Source: Bacteroidia bacterium
GTDB taxonomy: Bacteria; Bacteroidota; Bacteroidia; Chitinophagales; Chitinophagaceae
Assembly: GCA_030426665.1 (NCBI GenBank)
Contig: JAUHYD010000005.1
Location: 62,001 to 126,000 of the forward strand
Reading direction: 5' to 3'
Length of the DNA: 64,000 nucleotides
Shown here: one piece after another, positions 9,126 through 17,504 of the stretch
Position numbering within the stretch: position 1 is the stretch's first letter
Layout: each line of letters begins with the position of its first letter
Position numbers and translations under genes: made by a program
Notes under the pieces: model-generated
What the model saw: the letters and a program-made list of their open reading frames with translations, nothing else
Told to the model about the DNA's origin: nothing
Database searches by the model: none

Positions 9126-9839
9126 CTATTCGTCTGCGTCTCTGCTTCTTTGTCTTCTTTTTGGTCTTGGAGCATCATCTTCATCCTCCATGTAGTCAAT
9201 TTTCCTGCGGTGCAACTCATCGCCTGGCTCATGATGAGCATGCATTTTGTGACCTGCATTGAAATTCTTGCTGATACCAAAACTCGCTTGGTTACCGAAA
9301 CTAAAGTCTAAAGAGTTCTTGCTGTAAGTAGCACCGTCTTCTTTTGTAGTCATGTAACCTACACCACCAACAGAGAAGTTAAGCGCAACACCACGACCGA
9401 TGTTTACTCCTATTGCAGGGAACAAACGCGTAGACACTCCATTATACTTAGATGTTGCTGGGTTGCCGTCCATTGTAGTATACCCGCCAACATAAGCAAA
9501 CTCATATTGGGCAAACCAAAAGAATATTTCACTTTTACGTATGTACGAAGAGTAACGGGCGAATGCACCGGCTGCATACATGTTATCAGTAGTCTTACTA
9601 CCTGAAGCACCATCCTTGTGTGCATTCTGTCCCCAAGAGATATTGCCACCAATTGTCCAATTATGATTGAACTGATAACCAACTCCTGGAGTAGCCATCC
9701 AGTTAGTGTTCTTATCCAACGAAGCCTCACGTACCTGGTGTAAGCTTACATCGCCATACAATAATATACTTCTTGGTTCCTGTGCGTTTGCCGTCGCCAA
9801 CGTTCCGGCAGCTAATAATGCGAGGATCAGTCTTTTCAT
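9126..9839 (-). CDS. Outer-membrane beta-barrel protein with charged C-terminal tail
   Basis: The 237-residue product starts with a clean signal peptide (MKRLILALLAAGTLATANAQ). The mature part has alternating aromatic and polar residues in about eight strands (for example NWTIGGNISWGQNA, YAAGAFARYSSYI, FFWFAQYEFAYVGGY, VALNFSVGGVGYMTT), as in small OmpW/OmpX-like barrels. The last 35 residues break from this: they form a hydrophilic His/Glu/Asp then Arg/Lys tail ending RRQRSRDADE, which would not be a membrane strand and could extend into the periplasm. No specific family is assigned. A perfect -7 box lies 29 bases upstream, giving a leader of about 22 bases. Confidence 0.8.
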   Translation of the reverse strand: MKRLILALLAAGTLATANAQEPRSILLYGDVSLHQVREASLDKNTNWMATPGVGYQFNHNWTIGGNISWGQNAHKDGASGSKTTDNMYAAGAFARYSSYIRKSEIFFWFAQYEFAYVGGYTTMDGNPATSKYNGVSTRLFPAIGVNIGRGVALNFSVGGVGYMTTKEDGATYSKNSLDFSFGNQASFGISKNFNAGHKMHAHHEPGDELHRRKIDYMEDEDDAPRPKRRQRSRDADE

Positions 9840-9867
9840 ACAGAGCGTGTTTTGTTATTTAGTAATG

Positions 9868-9875
9868 CAAATATA
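9868..9875 (-). promoter_or_regulatory. -7 promoter box of the outer-membrane barrel gene
   Basis: On the reverse strand the bases read TATATTTG, a perfect TANNTTTG. Transcription would start near 9861, 22 bases before the ATG at 9839. No matching -33 TTTG is present. Confidence 0.5.
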
Positions 9876-10003
9876 ATCGTGATTTTTAAAAAACCATAAC
9901 TTTTCCAAATATTCTTTTAACACATACGTTAAGTCTCAAAGAATCATTCGTCAAAGCATGTAATTAGCGTATTCTGCACAATATAATGAAAAATCCGAAA
10001 TCA

Positions 10004-11092
10004 TCAACGGGCGTCAAAATCTATTATCACTCTTTCGGTACGTGGGTGCGACTGGCACGTAAGCACAAAACCATTTTCTATCTCGTCATGTTCCAGCGCA
10101 TAGTTCACTTCCATTTCTACTGCCCCTTCGGTTACTTTTGCCCTGCAGGTGCAGCATACACCACCCTTGCATGCATAGGGCAGGTCTGCACCCTTCCGCA
10201 ATGCAGCGTCCAGAATAGACTCCCCGTTGAAAGGCACATCCATGTCAAAGGTTGCACCATCCAGTGTAATACTCACCTTACTCATCGGCCCTTCTGCTCC
10301 CTTTTCAGCAGAAACCCACTTTTCTTTCAGCGTATTGTCTTGCTCAGGAGAGGTAAATAACTCGATATGAACTTTTTCGTCCGCAACACCAATCTCACCT
10401 AATTGCTTTCGAACAGACAATATCATCTGCTCCGGACCACAAATGAAAAACTCATCTGTTTCCTTATAGTCAATCAAAGTCTCGCAAAACTCAGCACATT
10501 TCTCTGCACCTAAACGACCACTAAACAGCGGGATATCCATATGTTCCCTGCTCAACACGTGATACAATCGCAAGCGCAACATATACTTATTCTTAAGCGC
10601 TTCTATCTCTTCTCTGAAAATAATAGTATTCCGAGACCTGTTGCCATACACCAGCGTAAAAGTACTTGTATCATCGCCCTCAAGCACCGACTTCATGATA
10701 CTCATGATAGGCGTTATACCGCTACCCGCAGCGAAAGCAACAATATTCTTTGCACCGGTCTTATCGCCTTTGGGCGTAAAATTCCCCATCGGCGGCATCG
10801 TTTCCAGCACGTCACCGGGCTTCAAAACTTCGTTGGCGTAAGTAGAGAACTTACCCTGCTCCACCTGCTTGATGGCTACACGCAGCTCACCTTCTGACGG
10901 GCTGCTGCAAATAGAGTAAGACCTACGCACCTCTCCCTCTTCCAGAAACTTCCTGAAAGTAAGATACTGACCCGGCAAAAACCGGAAACTTTCTGATAAC
11001 TCGGCAGGCACGGTTAATGCGACCGATACGCAGTCGGCAGTCTCCCTGCGAACTTCCTTTACTTTAAGCGGATAAAATTTGAGTGCTGACAT
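10004..11092 (-). CDS. paaE: Phenylacetyl-CoA epoxidase reductase subunit PaaE
   Basis: NAD(P)H-dependent flavin and iron-sulfur reductase that supplies electrons to the PaaABC epoxidase in aerobic phenylacetate breakdown. From MSALKFYPLKVKEV the order is: FAD-binding barrel with the RRSYSICSSPSEG motif (about residues 52-64), NAD-binding domain with AAGSGITPIMSIMK (about 120-135), and a C-terminal plant-type 2Fe-2S domain with ligands Cys308, Cys313, Cys316 and Cys346 in the PaaE-like context LPYACKGGVCCTCRAKVTEG. Start 11092 is preferred over 11116 because a -7 box at 11106-11113 overlaps the longer N terminus. The gene is on the opposite strand and about 5 kb from paaA, separated by unrelated genes, which is unusual because paaE normally closes the paa operon. 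It could serve another oxygenase, but the sequence match to PaaE is strong. Confidence 0.88.
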   Translation of the reverse strand: MSALKFYPLKVKEVRRETADCVSVALTVPAELSESFRFLPGQYLTFRKFLEEGEVRRSYSICSSPSEGELRVAIKQVEQGKFSTYANEVLKPGDVLETMPPMGNFTPKGDKTGAKNIVAFAAGSGITPIMSIMKSVLEGDDTSTFTLVYGNRSRNTIIFREEIEALKNKYMLRLRLYHVLSREHMDIPLFSGRLGAEKCAEFCETLIDYKETDEFFICGPEQMILSVRKQLGEIGVADEKVHIELFTSPEQDNTLKEKWVSAEKGAEGPMSKVSITLDGATFDMDVPFNGESILDAALRKGADLPYACKGGVCCTCRAKVTEGAVEMEVNYALEHDEIENGFVLTCQSHPRTERVIIDFDAR

Positions 11093-11105
11093 AATATTAT
11101 GGACG

Positions 11106-11113
11106 CAAATGTA
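11106..11113 (-). promoter_or_regulatory. -7 promoter box of paaE
   Basis: Reverse strand TACATTTG matches TANNTTTG. The predicted transcript start near 11100 leaves a leader of about 8 bases before the ATG at 11092 and excludes the upstream ATG at 11116. Confidence 0.45.
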
Positions 11114-11185
11114 CAAAAAACGATTGCACGTACTTTCTAATAATTTTTACGATACCGGCACAAAGTTGCTCGGCTTTTTTCTCAA

Positions 11186-13186
11186 CTACCTGAATAGCTC
11201 CTCTTTGCTCTTTGGCCGCTCGTCATAGCGCCATTTAAATCGATTGAGCCGTGCGTGTGGCAAATCTGCCTTATCCATTGGAGTGACTTTCTGATGAACG
11301 TCTGTTTCAAACTTTATCTTGCTGATATTTTGATTATTAAAATAGATACGCATTAGGGCACTCGAAGCCTGATTAACGCCCACATACGCACCGTCATCAT
11401 CCTTTGAGTAGTATATAGACTCAGCATCAGGATTTACCAACATTTTACTGATGGTATTTCCCGTAAAAAATGCGGTCAGCGTTTTGCCTTGAATCTGATC
11501 AAAAATTGCTGCCTTTTCAGGGCCCGAGCGAGATGCTATAAACGAATTATCCGGCACATACATGCTGCGTATGCTATTGCTGTCCAACTGCATCAGAATC
11601 GTATCACCCGTTATCTGGCTACCACGCGACCAGGCCACAGGGTCATACAACAAACGAACTATAGAGTCTGATCGAGTAAACGTTATACTGTCGCACGTTG
11701 CCTGCATAGAGTCAGAGTATATCAGCACATGATGATACCCTGTAAAAAATATCGGAGAAGTCGTATCCCCTGTTCCGGCTACAGAGTGTTCCGGCATTTT
11801 TTCAATTTCCTTTTTCCCTTTCCTTCCTGACGGACTTGGCTTAACGGTCACAGAATCTTTTAGAAAATCACTCAAACGATACTTACGCTGAGGTATTACC
11901 CACATACTATCTATAGGCTCCTCCTCTTCTATCTCTACCAACGTTTCTTCCTGCTTCTTAGCCTTCCGTTCTTCCCTCCGCAATCTCCTTCGTTCTCGTC
12001 GACTCAGCTTTTGCTCCTTCACAGGGCTATGCTGCAATGTGTCAGACGTTTTCCCGACCTCCTTTTCGGGCTGTGTTATTGGCTGGCTCTTAATTGTTGA
12101 ATCAACGCCGGCATTGCCCGACGTATCTACGATAGGCTTGGGCATTGCCTCCGTATCCACCGGCATTCTGAACTGTGTTCCTGGCATTTTTATCATTGGC
12201 GCACTATAAAAAGTATCGGCGCGCATATAAAAAGTATCCTTTCCCGTGGCCAGTTCCATAACGGGCTTTATTATCGCCCACAAAACTCGCTGCTTCCGGA
12301 AAAAATCAGCCCTGCCGCAATAGATGGTAGCATGCTGCTCGGTGTCTATAGACACCACATTACCTATCGCAAACCCATACCCCGACATCTTATCGTAATG
12401 CATCGAGTCAGCTTCTATATACTGACCGTCATTCCATATCGACGACTTTCCAGTAAATCGAGCTACAACATTCTTGCTGTCATACGTTCCTTTTTGGGTA
12501 CTGAGGATAGATTTACCACTATCGCTGGTTACTACCGAGTAATCGTAAAATGTCTCAATCTTAGTTTCTGTATTATACCCTAAATCTTTCGAAGTGATAT
12601 GATACCTTGGGTCCGAAACCACCACATTTCCGGTAAACCTCGCTTCGTGCGTTTTTACAAAGTAGATACCCGAGTTACTCCATACAATTGTACTGTCGCT
12701 TTGCAATGTTCCACCTTTCTCATAAACCCCTGTTTTGGTTGCCAGGTTATACGTCAGCTCCTCACACCACAACATATTGGAGCCGTCTGTAAGCCGCACA
12801 TCACCGGTCATGAATGCGATTCGCTGATCTGAGGTGTATCGCAGGTAGTTACATGTTGCCTCGGTACCGCCCTGCTGCGCAATCCGCACATTCCCAAAAG
12901 CTTCCAGTTTCTTCTTCTCTACGAAGTTGTACAGACTATCACAATAAAGCGTATCAGTACCCTGATAAACGATTACATCGGTATAAAACTTCTGAAAAGT
13001 CCCCGTATCAGTCTTGTAAAACTCTATCGAAGCAGAGTTGGCAATTCTTACCGTCACTTTATCAGCCGTATCTGCTTTCTGTTCTTGTGCATAAGATACA
13101 CCAACCGACAATAAAATCGGAAAACCAAGCACTATGCATACGAATGTTCGCAGCAGCATGCGACCTGTTATTGGTGTTAAAAACAT
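11186..13186 (-). CDS. OstA-like (LptA/LptD N-domain) protein
   Basis: A 666-residue exported protein (hydrophobic segment about residues 10-33, cleavage after YAQ) with repeated OstA-type beta-taco strands: VRIANSASIEFYKTD, DVIVYQGTDTLYCDSLYNF, KLEAFGNVRIAQQ, NYLRYTSDQRIAFMTGDVRL. In this family such domains bind lipopolysaccharide on its way to the outer membrane. Between about residues 360 and 440 a low-complexity insert breaks the fold: a very basic run (RRERRRLRREERKAKK) is followed at once by an acidic one (EETLVEIEEEEP). Beta strands resume after it. The start overlaps the stop of the MCE gene by one base (TGATG), so the two are translationally coupled and probably act together in envelope lipid traffic. 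A second possible start is the internal Met at residue 10. Confidence 0.85.
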   Translation of the reverse strand: MFLTPITGRMLLRTFVCIVLGFPILLSVGVSYAQEQKADTADKVTVRIANSASIEFYKTDTGTFQKFYTDVIVYQGTDTLYCDSLYNFVEKKKLEAFGNVRIAQQGGTEATCNYLRYTSDQRIAFMTGDVRLTDGSNMLWCEELTYNLATKTGVYEKGGTLQSDSTIVWSNSGIYFVKTHEARFTGNVVVSDPRYHITSKDLGYNTETKIETFYDYSVVTSDSGKSILSTQKGTYDSKNVVARFTGKSSIWNDGQYIEADSMHYDKMSGYGFAIGNVVSIDTEQHATIYCGRADFFRKQRVLWAIIKPVMELATGKDTFYMRADTFYSAPMIKMPGTQFRMPVDTEAMPKPIVDTSGNAGVDSTIKSQPITQPEKEVGKTSDTLQHSPVKEQKLSRRERRRLRREERKAKKQEETLVEIEEEEPIDSMWVIPQRKYRLSDFLKDSVTVKPSPSGRKGKKEIEKMPEHSVAGTGDTTSPIFFTGYHHVLIYSDSMQATCDSITFTRSDSIVRLLYDPVAWSRGSQITGDTILMQLDSNSIRSMYVPDNSFIASRSGPEKAAIFDQIQGKTLTAFFTGNTISKMLVNPDAESIYYSKDDDGAYVGVNQASSALMRIYFNNQNISKIKFETDVHQKVTPMDKADLPHARLNRFKWRYDERPKSKEELFR

Positions 13187-14133
13187 CAGTCTTTCTTCTT
13201 ACCTCCGAATACGCTTATATTTATGTATCGCCCGGGTCTTGCTTTCATATCATCCGTCAGGCGGGTGATGGATTGAAGTGACTTGTTTAGATTATTATAG
13301 GCTTCTTTATCATTGATGAGCATACCCAACGACCCTTTGTTATTATTAACCTTATCCAGAATTCCTTGCAACTGAGCAGTCGTTTTCTGTAAGTCAGAAA
13401 TTGTCTTTTCAATAGGTGCATCTGCAAGCTGACCCGTCACCTTATTCACGTTAGAAATAGTTTGCTGAACCGCATCATTACTCTTGGCCAGATTGCTGGT
13501 TATACTGTTTGTATTTTCGATTATGCTACTGATGTGCTCACTCTGATTGCCAAGCGCCGCAGATAGTTTGGCCATATTATCAGACGTCACTTTCAATGAT
13601 TGAATAGCCCCGGTTATAGCTCGTTGATTGTCCTTGTCTACTAACGAGTTTATGTTCGTAAGTGCATTGTTGAAGGCGATAATTGTACCCTTCAACTCCT
13701 CCAGTCTTGGTGTCAATTCACCGGACAACTTATCTACGACACCTCCGTCCTTATCTCCTTTCAATACAGCACCCGGCTCTTCAAGCTCAGTTCCACTTGC
13801 CAGGTCCAGGCGTATCACCTTTGTACCTAAAAGGTCAGACGATGCCAAACTGGCAATACTACCCTTTGTAACAGCTACCTTCTTATTAACAGACATTGTA
13901 ACTTTAACACCCTTGTCCCCGGCCAACTCCAAATCAGCAACCTGACCAACATTCAGACCACTAATCTGAATCATCGACGACTTTTGTAGTCCATCTACCG
14001 ACTCATAATACGCGATATACTCATTGTCGTTGGAGAATATATCGGAACCCTTCAGAAAAGAAAAGCCTGTAAAAAAAATTACAGCGGCCGAAGTCACCAA
14101 CAGACCTATCCTGACCTCTTTGGAAATATTCAT
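13186..14133 (-). CDS. MCE/MlaD-family lipid-binding protein
   Basis: Inner-membrane anchored MCE protein, the substrate-binding part of Mla-type phospholipid transport. MNISKEVRIGLLVTSAAVIF starts directly with the single transmembrane helix (about residues 8-28), followed by the MCE domain (about 38-125) with the typical IAYYESVDGLQKSSMIQISGLNVGQV and SSDLLGTKVIRLDL segments. The remaining 180 residues are predominantly helical and rich in Asn, Gln, Ser and Thr (TSNLAKSNDAVQQTISNVNK), which in this family form a coiled-coil tube. ATPase and permease partners (MlaE and MlaF) are not in the window. It is the first gene of a two-gene unit with the OstA-like protein, and a TATTTTGC-like -7 box lies about 20 bases upstream of the start on the reverse strand. 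Confidence 0.9.
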   Translation of the reverse strand: MNISKEVRIGLLVTSAAVIFFTGFSFLKGSDIFSNDNEYIAYYESVDGLQKSSMIQISGLNVGQVADLELAGDKGVKVTMSVNKKVAVTKGSIASLASSDLLGTKVIRLDLASGTELEEPGAVLKGDKDGGVVDKLSGELTPRLEELKGTIIAFNNALTNINSLVDKDNQRAITGAIQSLKVTSDNMAKLSAALGNQSEHISSIIENTNSITSNLAKSNDAVQQTISNVNKVTGQLADAPIEKTISDLQKTTAQLQGILDKVNNNKGSLGMLINDKEAYNNLNKSLQSITRLTDDMKARPGRYINISVFGGKKKD

Positions 14134-14363
14134 ATTAATAGCAAAATATGCGCAAATTAACGAAAAGAGAACGATACACAGTAATTATTGGCAATATTAT
14201 AACACTCATAATCAGGCAAAAGACGCCTAATCAAATGACTAAATAGCTATTTGTTTACTCTACCCCCCAACTATCATCTGGGGCGAAAATGCTATTTTCT
14301 TCCGCACAGCTCGCAGAAGTCACCGCGATTAAACATGAATACCCTTAACTTGCCTTATTGAAT

Positions 14364-15013
14364 ATGAAAAAAATACCTATTCTGATATCCATCTGGTTAG
14401 TAACATTTACCCAGACTTGCCCGGCGCAACATAAAATGACGCGAAAACAAAAAAAGCTACAAGAGACAGTATAAGCATTGAGCTGCAAAATATGATTGAG
14501 ACGGACCAGAAATACCACTGGATGCTGGGTCTCGGTGAGCTCAACGAACAAAAAATTGCCGAATTAAGAAGCAAACCGATCAACGTACAGATGGAAATAA
14601 TACGGGCAGTCATGAAAAACGAAAGGGGGATTTCGCAGGCGAAAAAAGATTCCCTTATGGAATTGCAATATGGCATAGACACGAGCAACTTCATAAGAGC
14701 ATACAACATAATAAAACAGCACGGTTACCCCGGGAATGAGCCGGATATAGGAAACATTTCAACGATCCTCCTTCATGCTGACCCGGGCAGACTTCCAGAC
14801 GATTTTTATGAATTACTATTGGGAGAAGTATCGCAAAAGAGATTAAAAGCAAAACAGTATGCCACGATATACGATAGAATTCAAATCGCCAAAAGTCAAC
14901 CTGAGTTGTACTATATAATAGAAGTACACAACGCCGAAACTGGCAAAACCGAACCGAAAAATCCTTTTAATCTACATCAAACAGACAGCGCACGAAAAAA
15001 AAATCGGGCTTAA
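14364..15013 (+). CDS. Secreted protein of unknown function, split by a -1 frameshift
   Basis: ATG 14364 opens a 36-codon frame with a convincing signal peptide (MKKIPILISIWLVTFTQTCP, then AQ) that stops at 14472-14474. The rest of the protein lies in the -1 frame: codons GCT ACA AGA GAC from 14456 lead without a stop into the long frame that ends at 15013. The switch falls exactly on a run of seven A (14449-14455) within C AA.A AAA AAG, that is the heptamer A AAA AAG, a known bacterial -1 slippery site. Joined, the product is 216 residues: a signal peptide, a basic Lys/Arg linker, then a helical, charged domain without recognised family. Explanations are a sequencing or assembly error in the homopolymer, a decayed gene, or programmed frameshifting. 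If the frame is genuinely broken, a leaderless 173-residue product from ATG 14492 would be cytoplasmic. Confidence 0.6.
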
Positions 15014-15089
15014 GCGATGAGGAAAATAGTACTGCGAAACATGCAAATTCAATCATTTGCATAGATAGCTGTAAATTGCAGGCATTAGC

Positions 15090-15866
15090 ATGAAACATCT
15101 ATTATCTATACTGTTGGCAGGAATTACGGCATTGAGCTGCAATAGCACCGCTCAACCTGTTAACAAACAAAAGCCTGAGACTAAAATGACAGCCAAACCC
15201 GAAAAAATGAAAGTAGAAGTATGGTCAGACGTTGTATGCCCTTTCTGCTACCTTGGCAAAAATCATTACGAAAATGCATTACAAAAATTCGCCGATGCCA
15301 ATAATGTTGAATTGATTTGGCATAGCTTTCAATTATACCCGGGACTGCATACCGATGTAAAAGAGTCTTCGTACGAACATATTGCCAAGATGAAAGGCAT
15401 CAGCTTAGAGCAAAGCAAGCGCATGCACGAGGGAGCCGTAAATATGGCGGCAGCCAGCGGATTGCACTATCGGTTTGATAAAACAATCGTCGCCAACTCC
15501 TACAATGCCCACAGGCTAGTACAAATGGCAAAACAACACGGTCTGGCAAACGAAGCAGAAGAACTACTGTTTAAAGCATACCTGATAGAAGGCAAAGACC
15601 TGAACGACATGGCCACGCTCACACAAATCGGCAAAGAAGCAGGGCTACCCGAAAACGAAGTAAAAACAATGCTGGCAAGTAATAAATTTGCAGCACAGGT
15701 AGATGCCGACATTGCCGAAGCAGCTCAACTACGCATAAATGGGGTCCCCTTCTTTATCTTCAACAGGCGTTATGCCGTCTCAGGCGCACAACCCGTTGAC
15801 ACATTTCTGCATACGCTGCAGCGCTCCTACGAGGAGTGGAGCAAGGGTAACGTACATGAAAAGTAA
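15090..15866 (+). CDS. DsbA-family (FrnE-like) thioredoxin-fold oxidoreductase, exported
   Basis: The product has 258 residues. An N-terminal hydrophobic segment (MKHLLSILLAGITALSCNST) precedes a spacer rich in Lys and Pro, so it is exported, either as a lipoprotein at Cys17 (the lipobox ALSC is not ideal) or after signal peptidase cleavage near TAQ. The core from about residue 40 reads KVEVWSDVVCPFCYLGKNHY, with the redox motif CPFC, followed by the long alpha-helical insertion of the FrnE/2-hydroxychromene isomerase subgroup and the cis-Pro loop INGVPFFIFNRRYAVSGAQP. FrnE proteins are usually cytoplasmic; the leader here suggests thiol exchange in the periplasm. It lies downstream of the frameshifted secreted gene on the same strand. 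Confidence 0.88.
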   Translation: MKHLLSILLAGITALSCNSTAQPVNKQKPETKMTAKPEKMKVEVWSDVVCPFCYLGKNHYENALQKFADANNVELIWHSFQLYPGLHTDVKESSYEHIAKMKGISLEQSKRMHEGAVNMAAASGLHYRFDKTIVANSYNAHRLVQMAKQHGLANEAEELLFKAYLIEGKDLNDMATLTQIGKEAGLPENEVKTMLASNKFAAQVDADIAEAAQLRINGVPFFIFNRRYAVSGAQPVDTFLHTLQRSYEEWSKGNVHEK

Positions 15867-16208
15867 CAGCATCTGTCTATTTATCTGCCACCAGGCACCA
15901 CCGACCCACCTGCCACAACCCACTTGTCATCCTGACGAAGGAAGGGACTACCACACACCACGAGCAACAGGTGTCTCCTTTCATCGACATGAAGACAAAA
16001 GACACAACCCACTTGTCACAACTTGCCTGTCATCTCTGTCTGCCGACAGGCACGACTGACGACAGGAATGAACTAACGCTCACGACGATTATTAGACCCC
16101 TTCGGTGATTTACGCCATAACCACCCCACCCCCCGATAGCTTTTACTTATACCTCTCACTTCCCGAACAAAGAATATCGTATATTTGTAGTCTCAAATTT
16201 TACCATAT
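15867..16208. repeat. Intergenic region with probable dispersed-repeat fragments
   Basis: This 340-base stretch has no credible gene. It is locally richer in C than its surroundings and contains the phrase GTCATCCTGACGAAGGAAGG (around 15928), a form common in intergenic repeats of Bacteroidota genomes, then related phrases ACTTGTCA repeated at about 15922 and 16009, and an inverted pair GCCTGTC/GACAGGC (about 16025-16051). I interpret this as degenerate non-coding repeats. The right end carries the paaA promoter box. Other copies in the genome cannot be tested from the window. Confidence 0.45.
16180..16187 (+). promoter_or_regulatory. -7 promoter box of the paaABC operon
   Basis: TATATTTG matches TANNTTTG exactly, 22 bases before the paaA ATG at 16209. 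There is no clear -33 TTTG. Confidence 0.55.
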
Positions 16209-17159
16209 ATGACGGTACATTCATTTCAGGAACATTTTGACAGTATCATAGATAGAGAAAGCACCATTGAGCCTAGGGACTGGATGCCGGATGATTATCG
16301 GAAAACACTTATCCGTCAGATATCCCAGCACGCACATAGCGAAATTATTGGCATGCTGCCGGAGGGCAACTGGATTACCCGCGCCCCTACCCTGCGTCGC
16401 AAGGCTGTATTGCTGGCAAAAGTTCAGGACGAGGCAGGGCATGGTTTGTACCTGTATAGCGCAGCTGAAACACTGGGCATTACTCGTGACGAAATGTATG
16501 ACCAACTACATAGCGGCAAAGCCAAATACTCTTCCATATTCAATTACCCTACAGTAACCTGGGCAGATATGGGTGCGATAGGCTGGCTGGTAGACGGTGC
16601 CGCCATCATGAATCAGGTACCGCTTTGCCGTACATCTTACGGACCTTATGCAAGAGCCATGGTGCGTGTATGTAAAGAAGAAAGCTTCCATCAGCGTCAG
16701 GGTTTCGAAATTATGCTGACATTATCTAAGGGCACAGAAATTCAGAAAAAGATGGCACAGGATGCCTTCAACCGCTGGTGGTGGCCGTCGCTTATGATGT
16801 TTGGGCCGCCGGATGCAGAGAGTCCACACACAGCACAAAGCATGCGCTGGCGTATCAAGCGATTTACAAACGACGAACTACGTCAGAAGTTTGTAGACGT
16901 TACTACAGAGCAAGCCAAAGTGTTGGGACTGGAAGTTCCTGACAAAGACCTGAAGTGGAACGAAGAGCGAGGTCATTACGACTTTGGCACAATCAACTGG
17001 GATGAATTCTGGAACGTAGTGAAAGGAAACGGCCCGTGCAACAAACAACGCCTGAACGCGCGTAAAACAGCATGGGAAGACGGCAAGTGGGTGAGAGATG
17101 CAGCAATGGCGTATGCAGAAAAAAGAAAAGCAAGAAACGCTCAGGCAAAGGTGGCGTAG
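16209..17159 (+). CDS. paaA: 1,2-phenylacetyl-CoA epoxidase catalytic subunit PaaA
   Basis: Catalytic diiron subunit of the multicomponent oxygenase that converts phenylacetyl-CoA to its ring 1,2-epoxide. The 316-residue length is normal for PaaA. Family signatures are [20 protein letters not shown], the iron-ligand helices with [20 protein letters not shown] (ExxH type) and [15 protein letters not shown] (second ExxH-like pair), and the W-rich [20 protein letters not shown]. It is the first gene of paaA-paaB-(four-helix gene)-paaC, with 31 bases to paaB. Reducing power should come from PaaE at 10004-11092. The ring-opening and beta-oxidation genes of the pathway are not in the window. Confidence 0.95.
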   Translation: MTVHSFQEHFDSIIDRESTIEPRDWMPDDYRKTLIRQISQHAHSEIIGMLPEGNWITRAPTLRRKAVLLAKVQDEAGHGLYLYSAAETLGITRDEMYDQLHSGKAKYSSIFNYPTVTWADMGAIGWLVDGAAIMNQVPLCRTSYGPYARAMVRVCKEESFHQRQGFEIMLTLSKGTEIQKKMAQDAFNRWWWPSLMMFGPPDAESPHTAQSMRWRIKRFTNDELRQKFVDVTTEQAKVLGLEVPDKDLKWNEERGHYDFGTINWDEFWNVVKGNGPCNKQRLNARKTAWEDGKWVRDAAMAYAEKRKARNAQAKVA

Positions 17160-17190
17160 CCCTATTGCCGAAGACTAAATAACTGATACA

Positions 17191-17493
17191 ATGACAAACG
17201 ACAAACTGAACAAAAGTGAATGGCCGCTGTGGGAGGTATTTATCCGTAGCAAGGCGGGACTTGACCATAAACATGCAGGTAGCCTGCATGCCGCAGATGC
17301 ACAAATGGCAATAGAAAATGCTCGCGACGTATACACACGTCGCATGGAAGGCGTAAGTATATGGGTGGTTGAAAGCAAACATATTCAGGCATCAGACCCT
17401 GATGAATCAGGCTCTATGTACGACCCTGCCAACGACAAGATATACCGCCACCCCACTTTCTACGACCTCCCCGACGAAGTAAAATACATGTAG
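17191..17493 (+). CDS. paaB: Phenylacetyl-CoA epoxidase subunit PaaB
   Basis: Small non-catalytic subunit of the phenylacetyl-CoA epoxidase, 100 residues, the normal length. Family features: SEWPLWEVFIRSKAGLDHKH, GSLHAADAQMAIENARDVYTRR and GVSIWVVESKHIQASDPDE. In characterised systems PaaB bridges two PaaAC heterodimers. It follows paaA closely on the same strand. The next epoxidase gene, paaC, is displaced 568 bases downstream by the four-helix-bundle gene and its flanking inverted repeat. Confidence 0.94.
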   Translation: MTNDKLNKSEWPLWEVFIRSKAGLDHKHAGSLHAADAQMAIENARDVYTRRMEGVSIWVVESKHIQASDPDESGSMYDPANDKIYRHPTFYDLPDEVKYM

Positions 17494-17504
17494 TTTTTCG
17501 CGAA

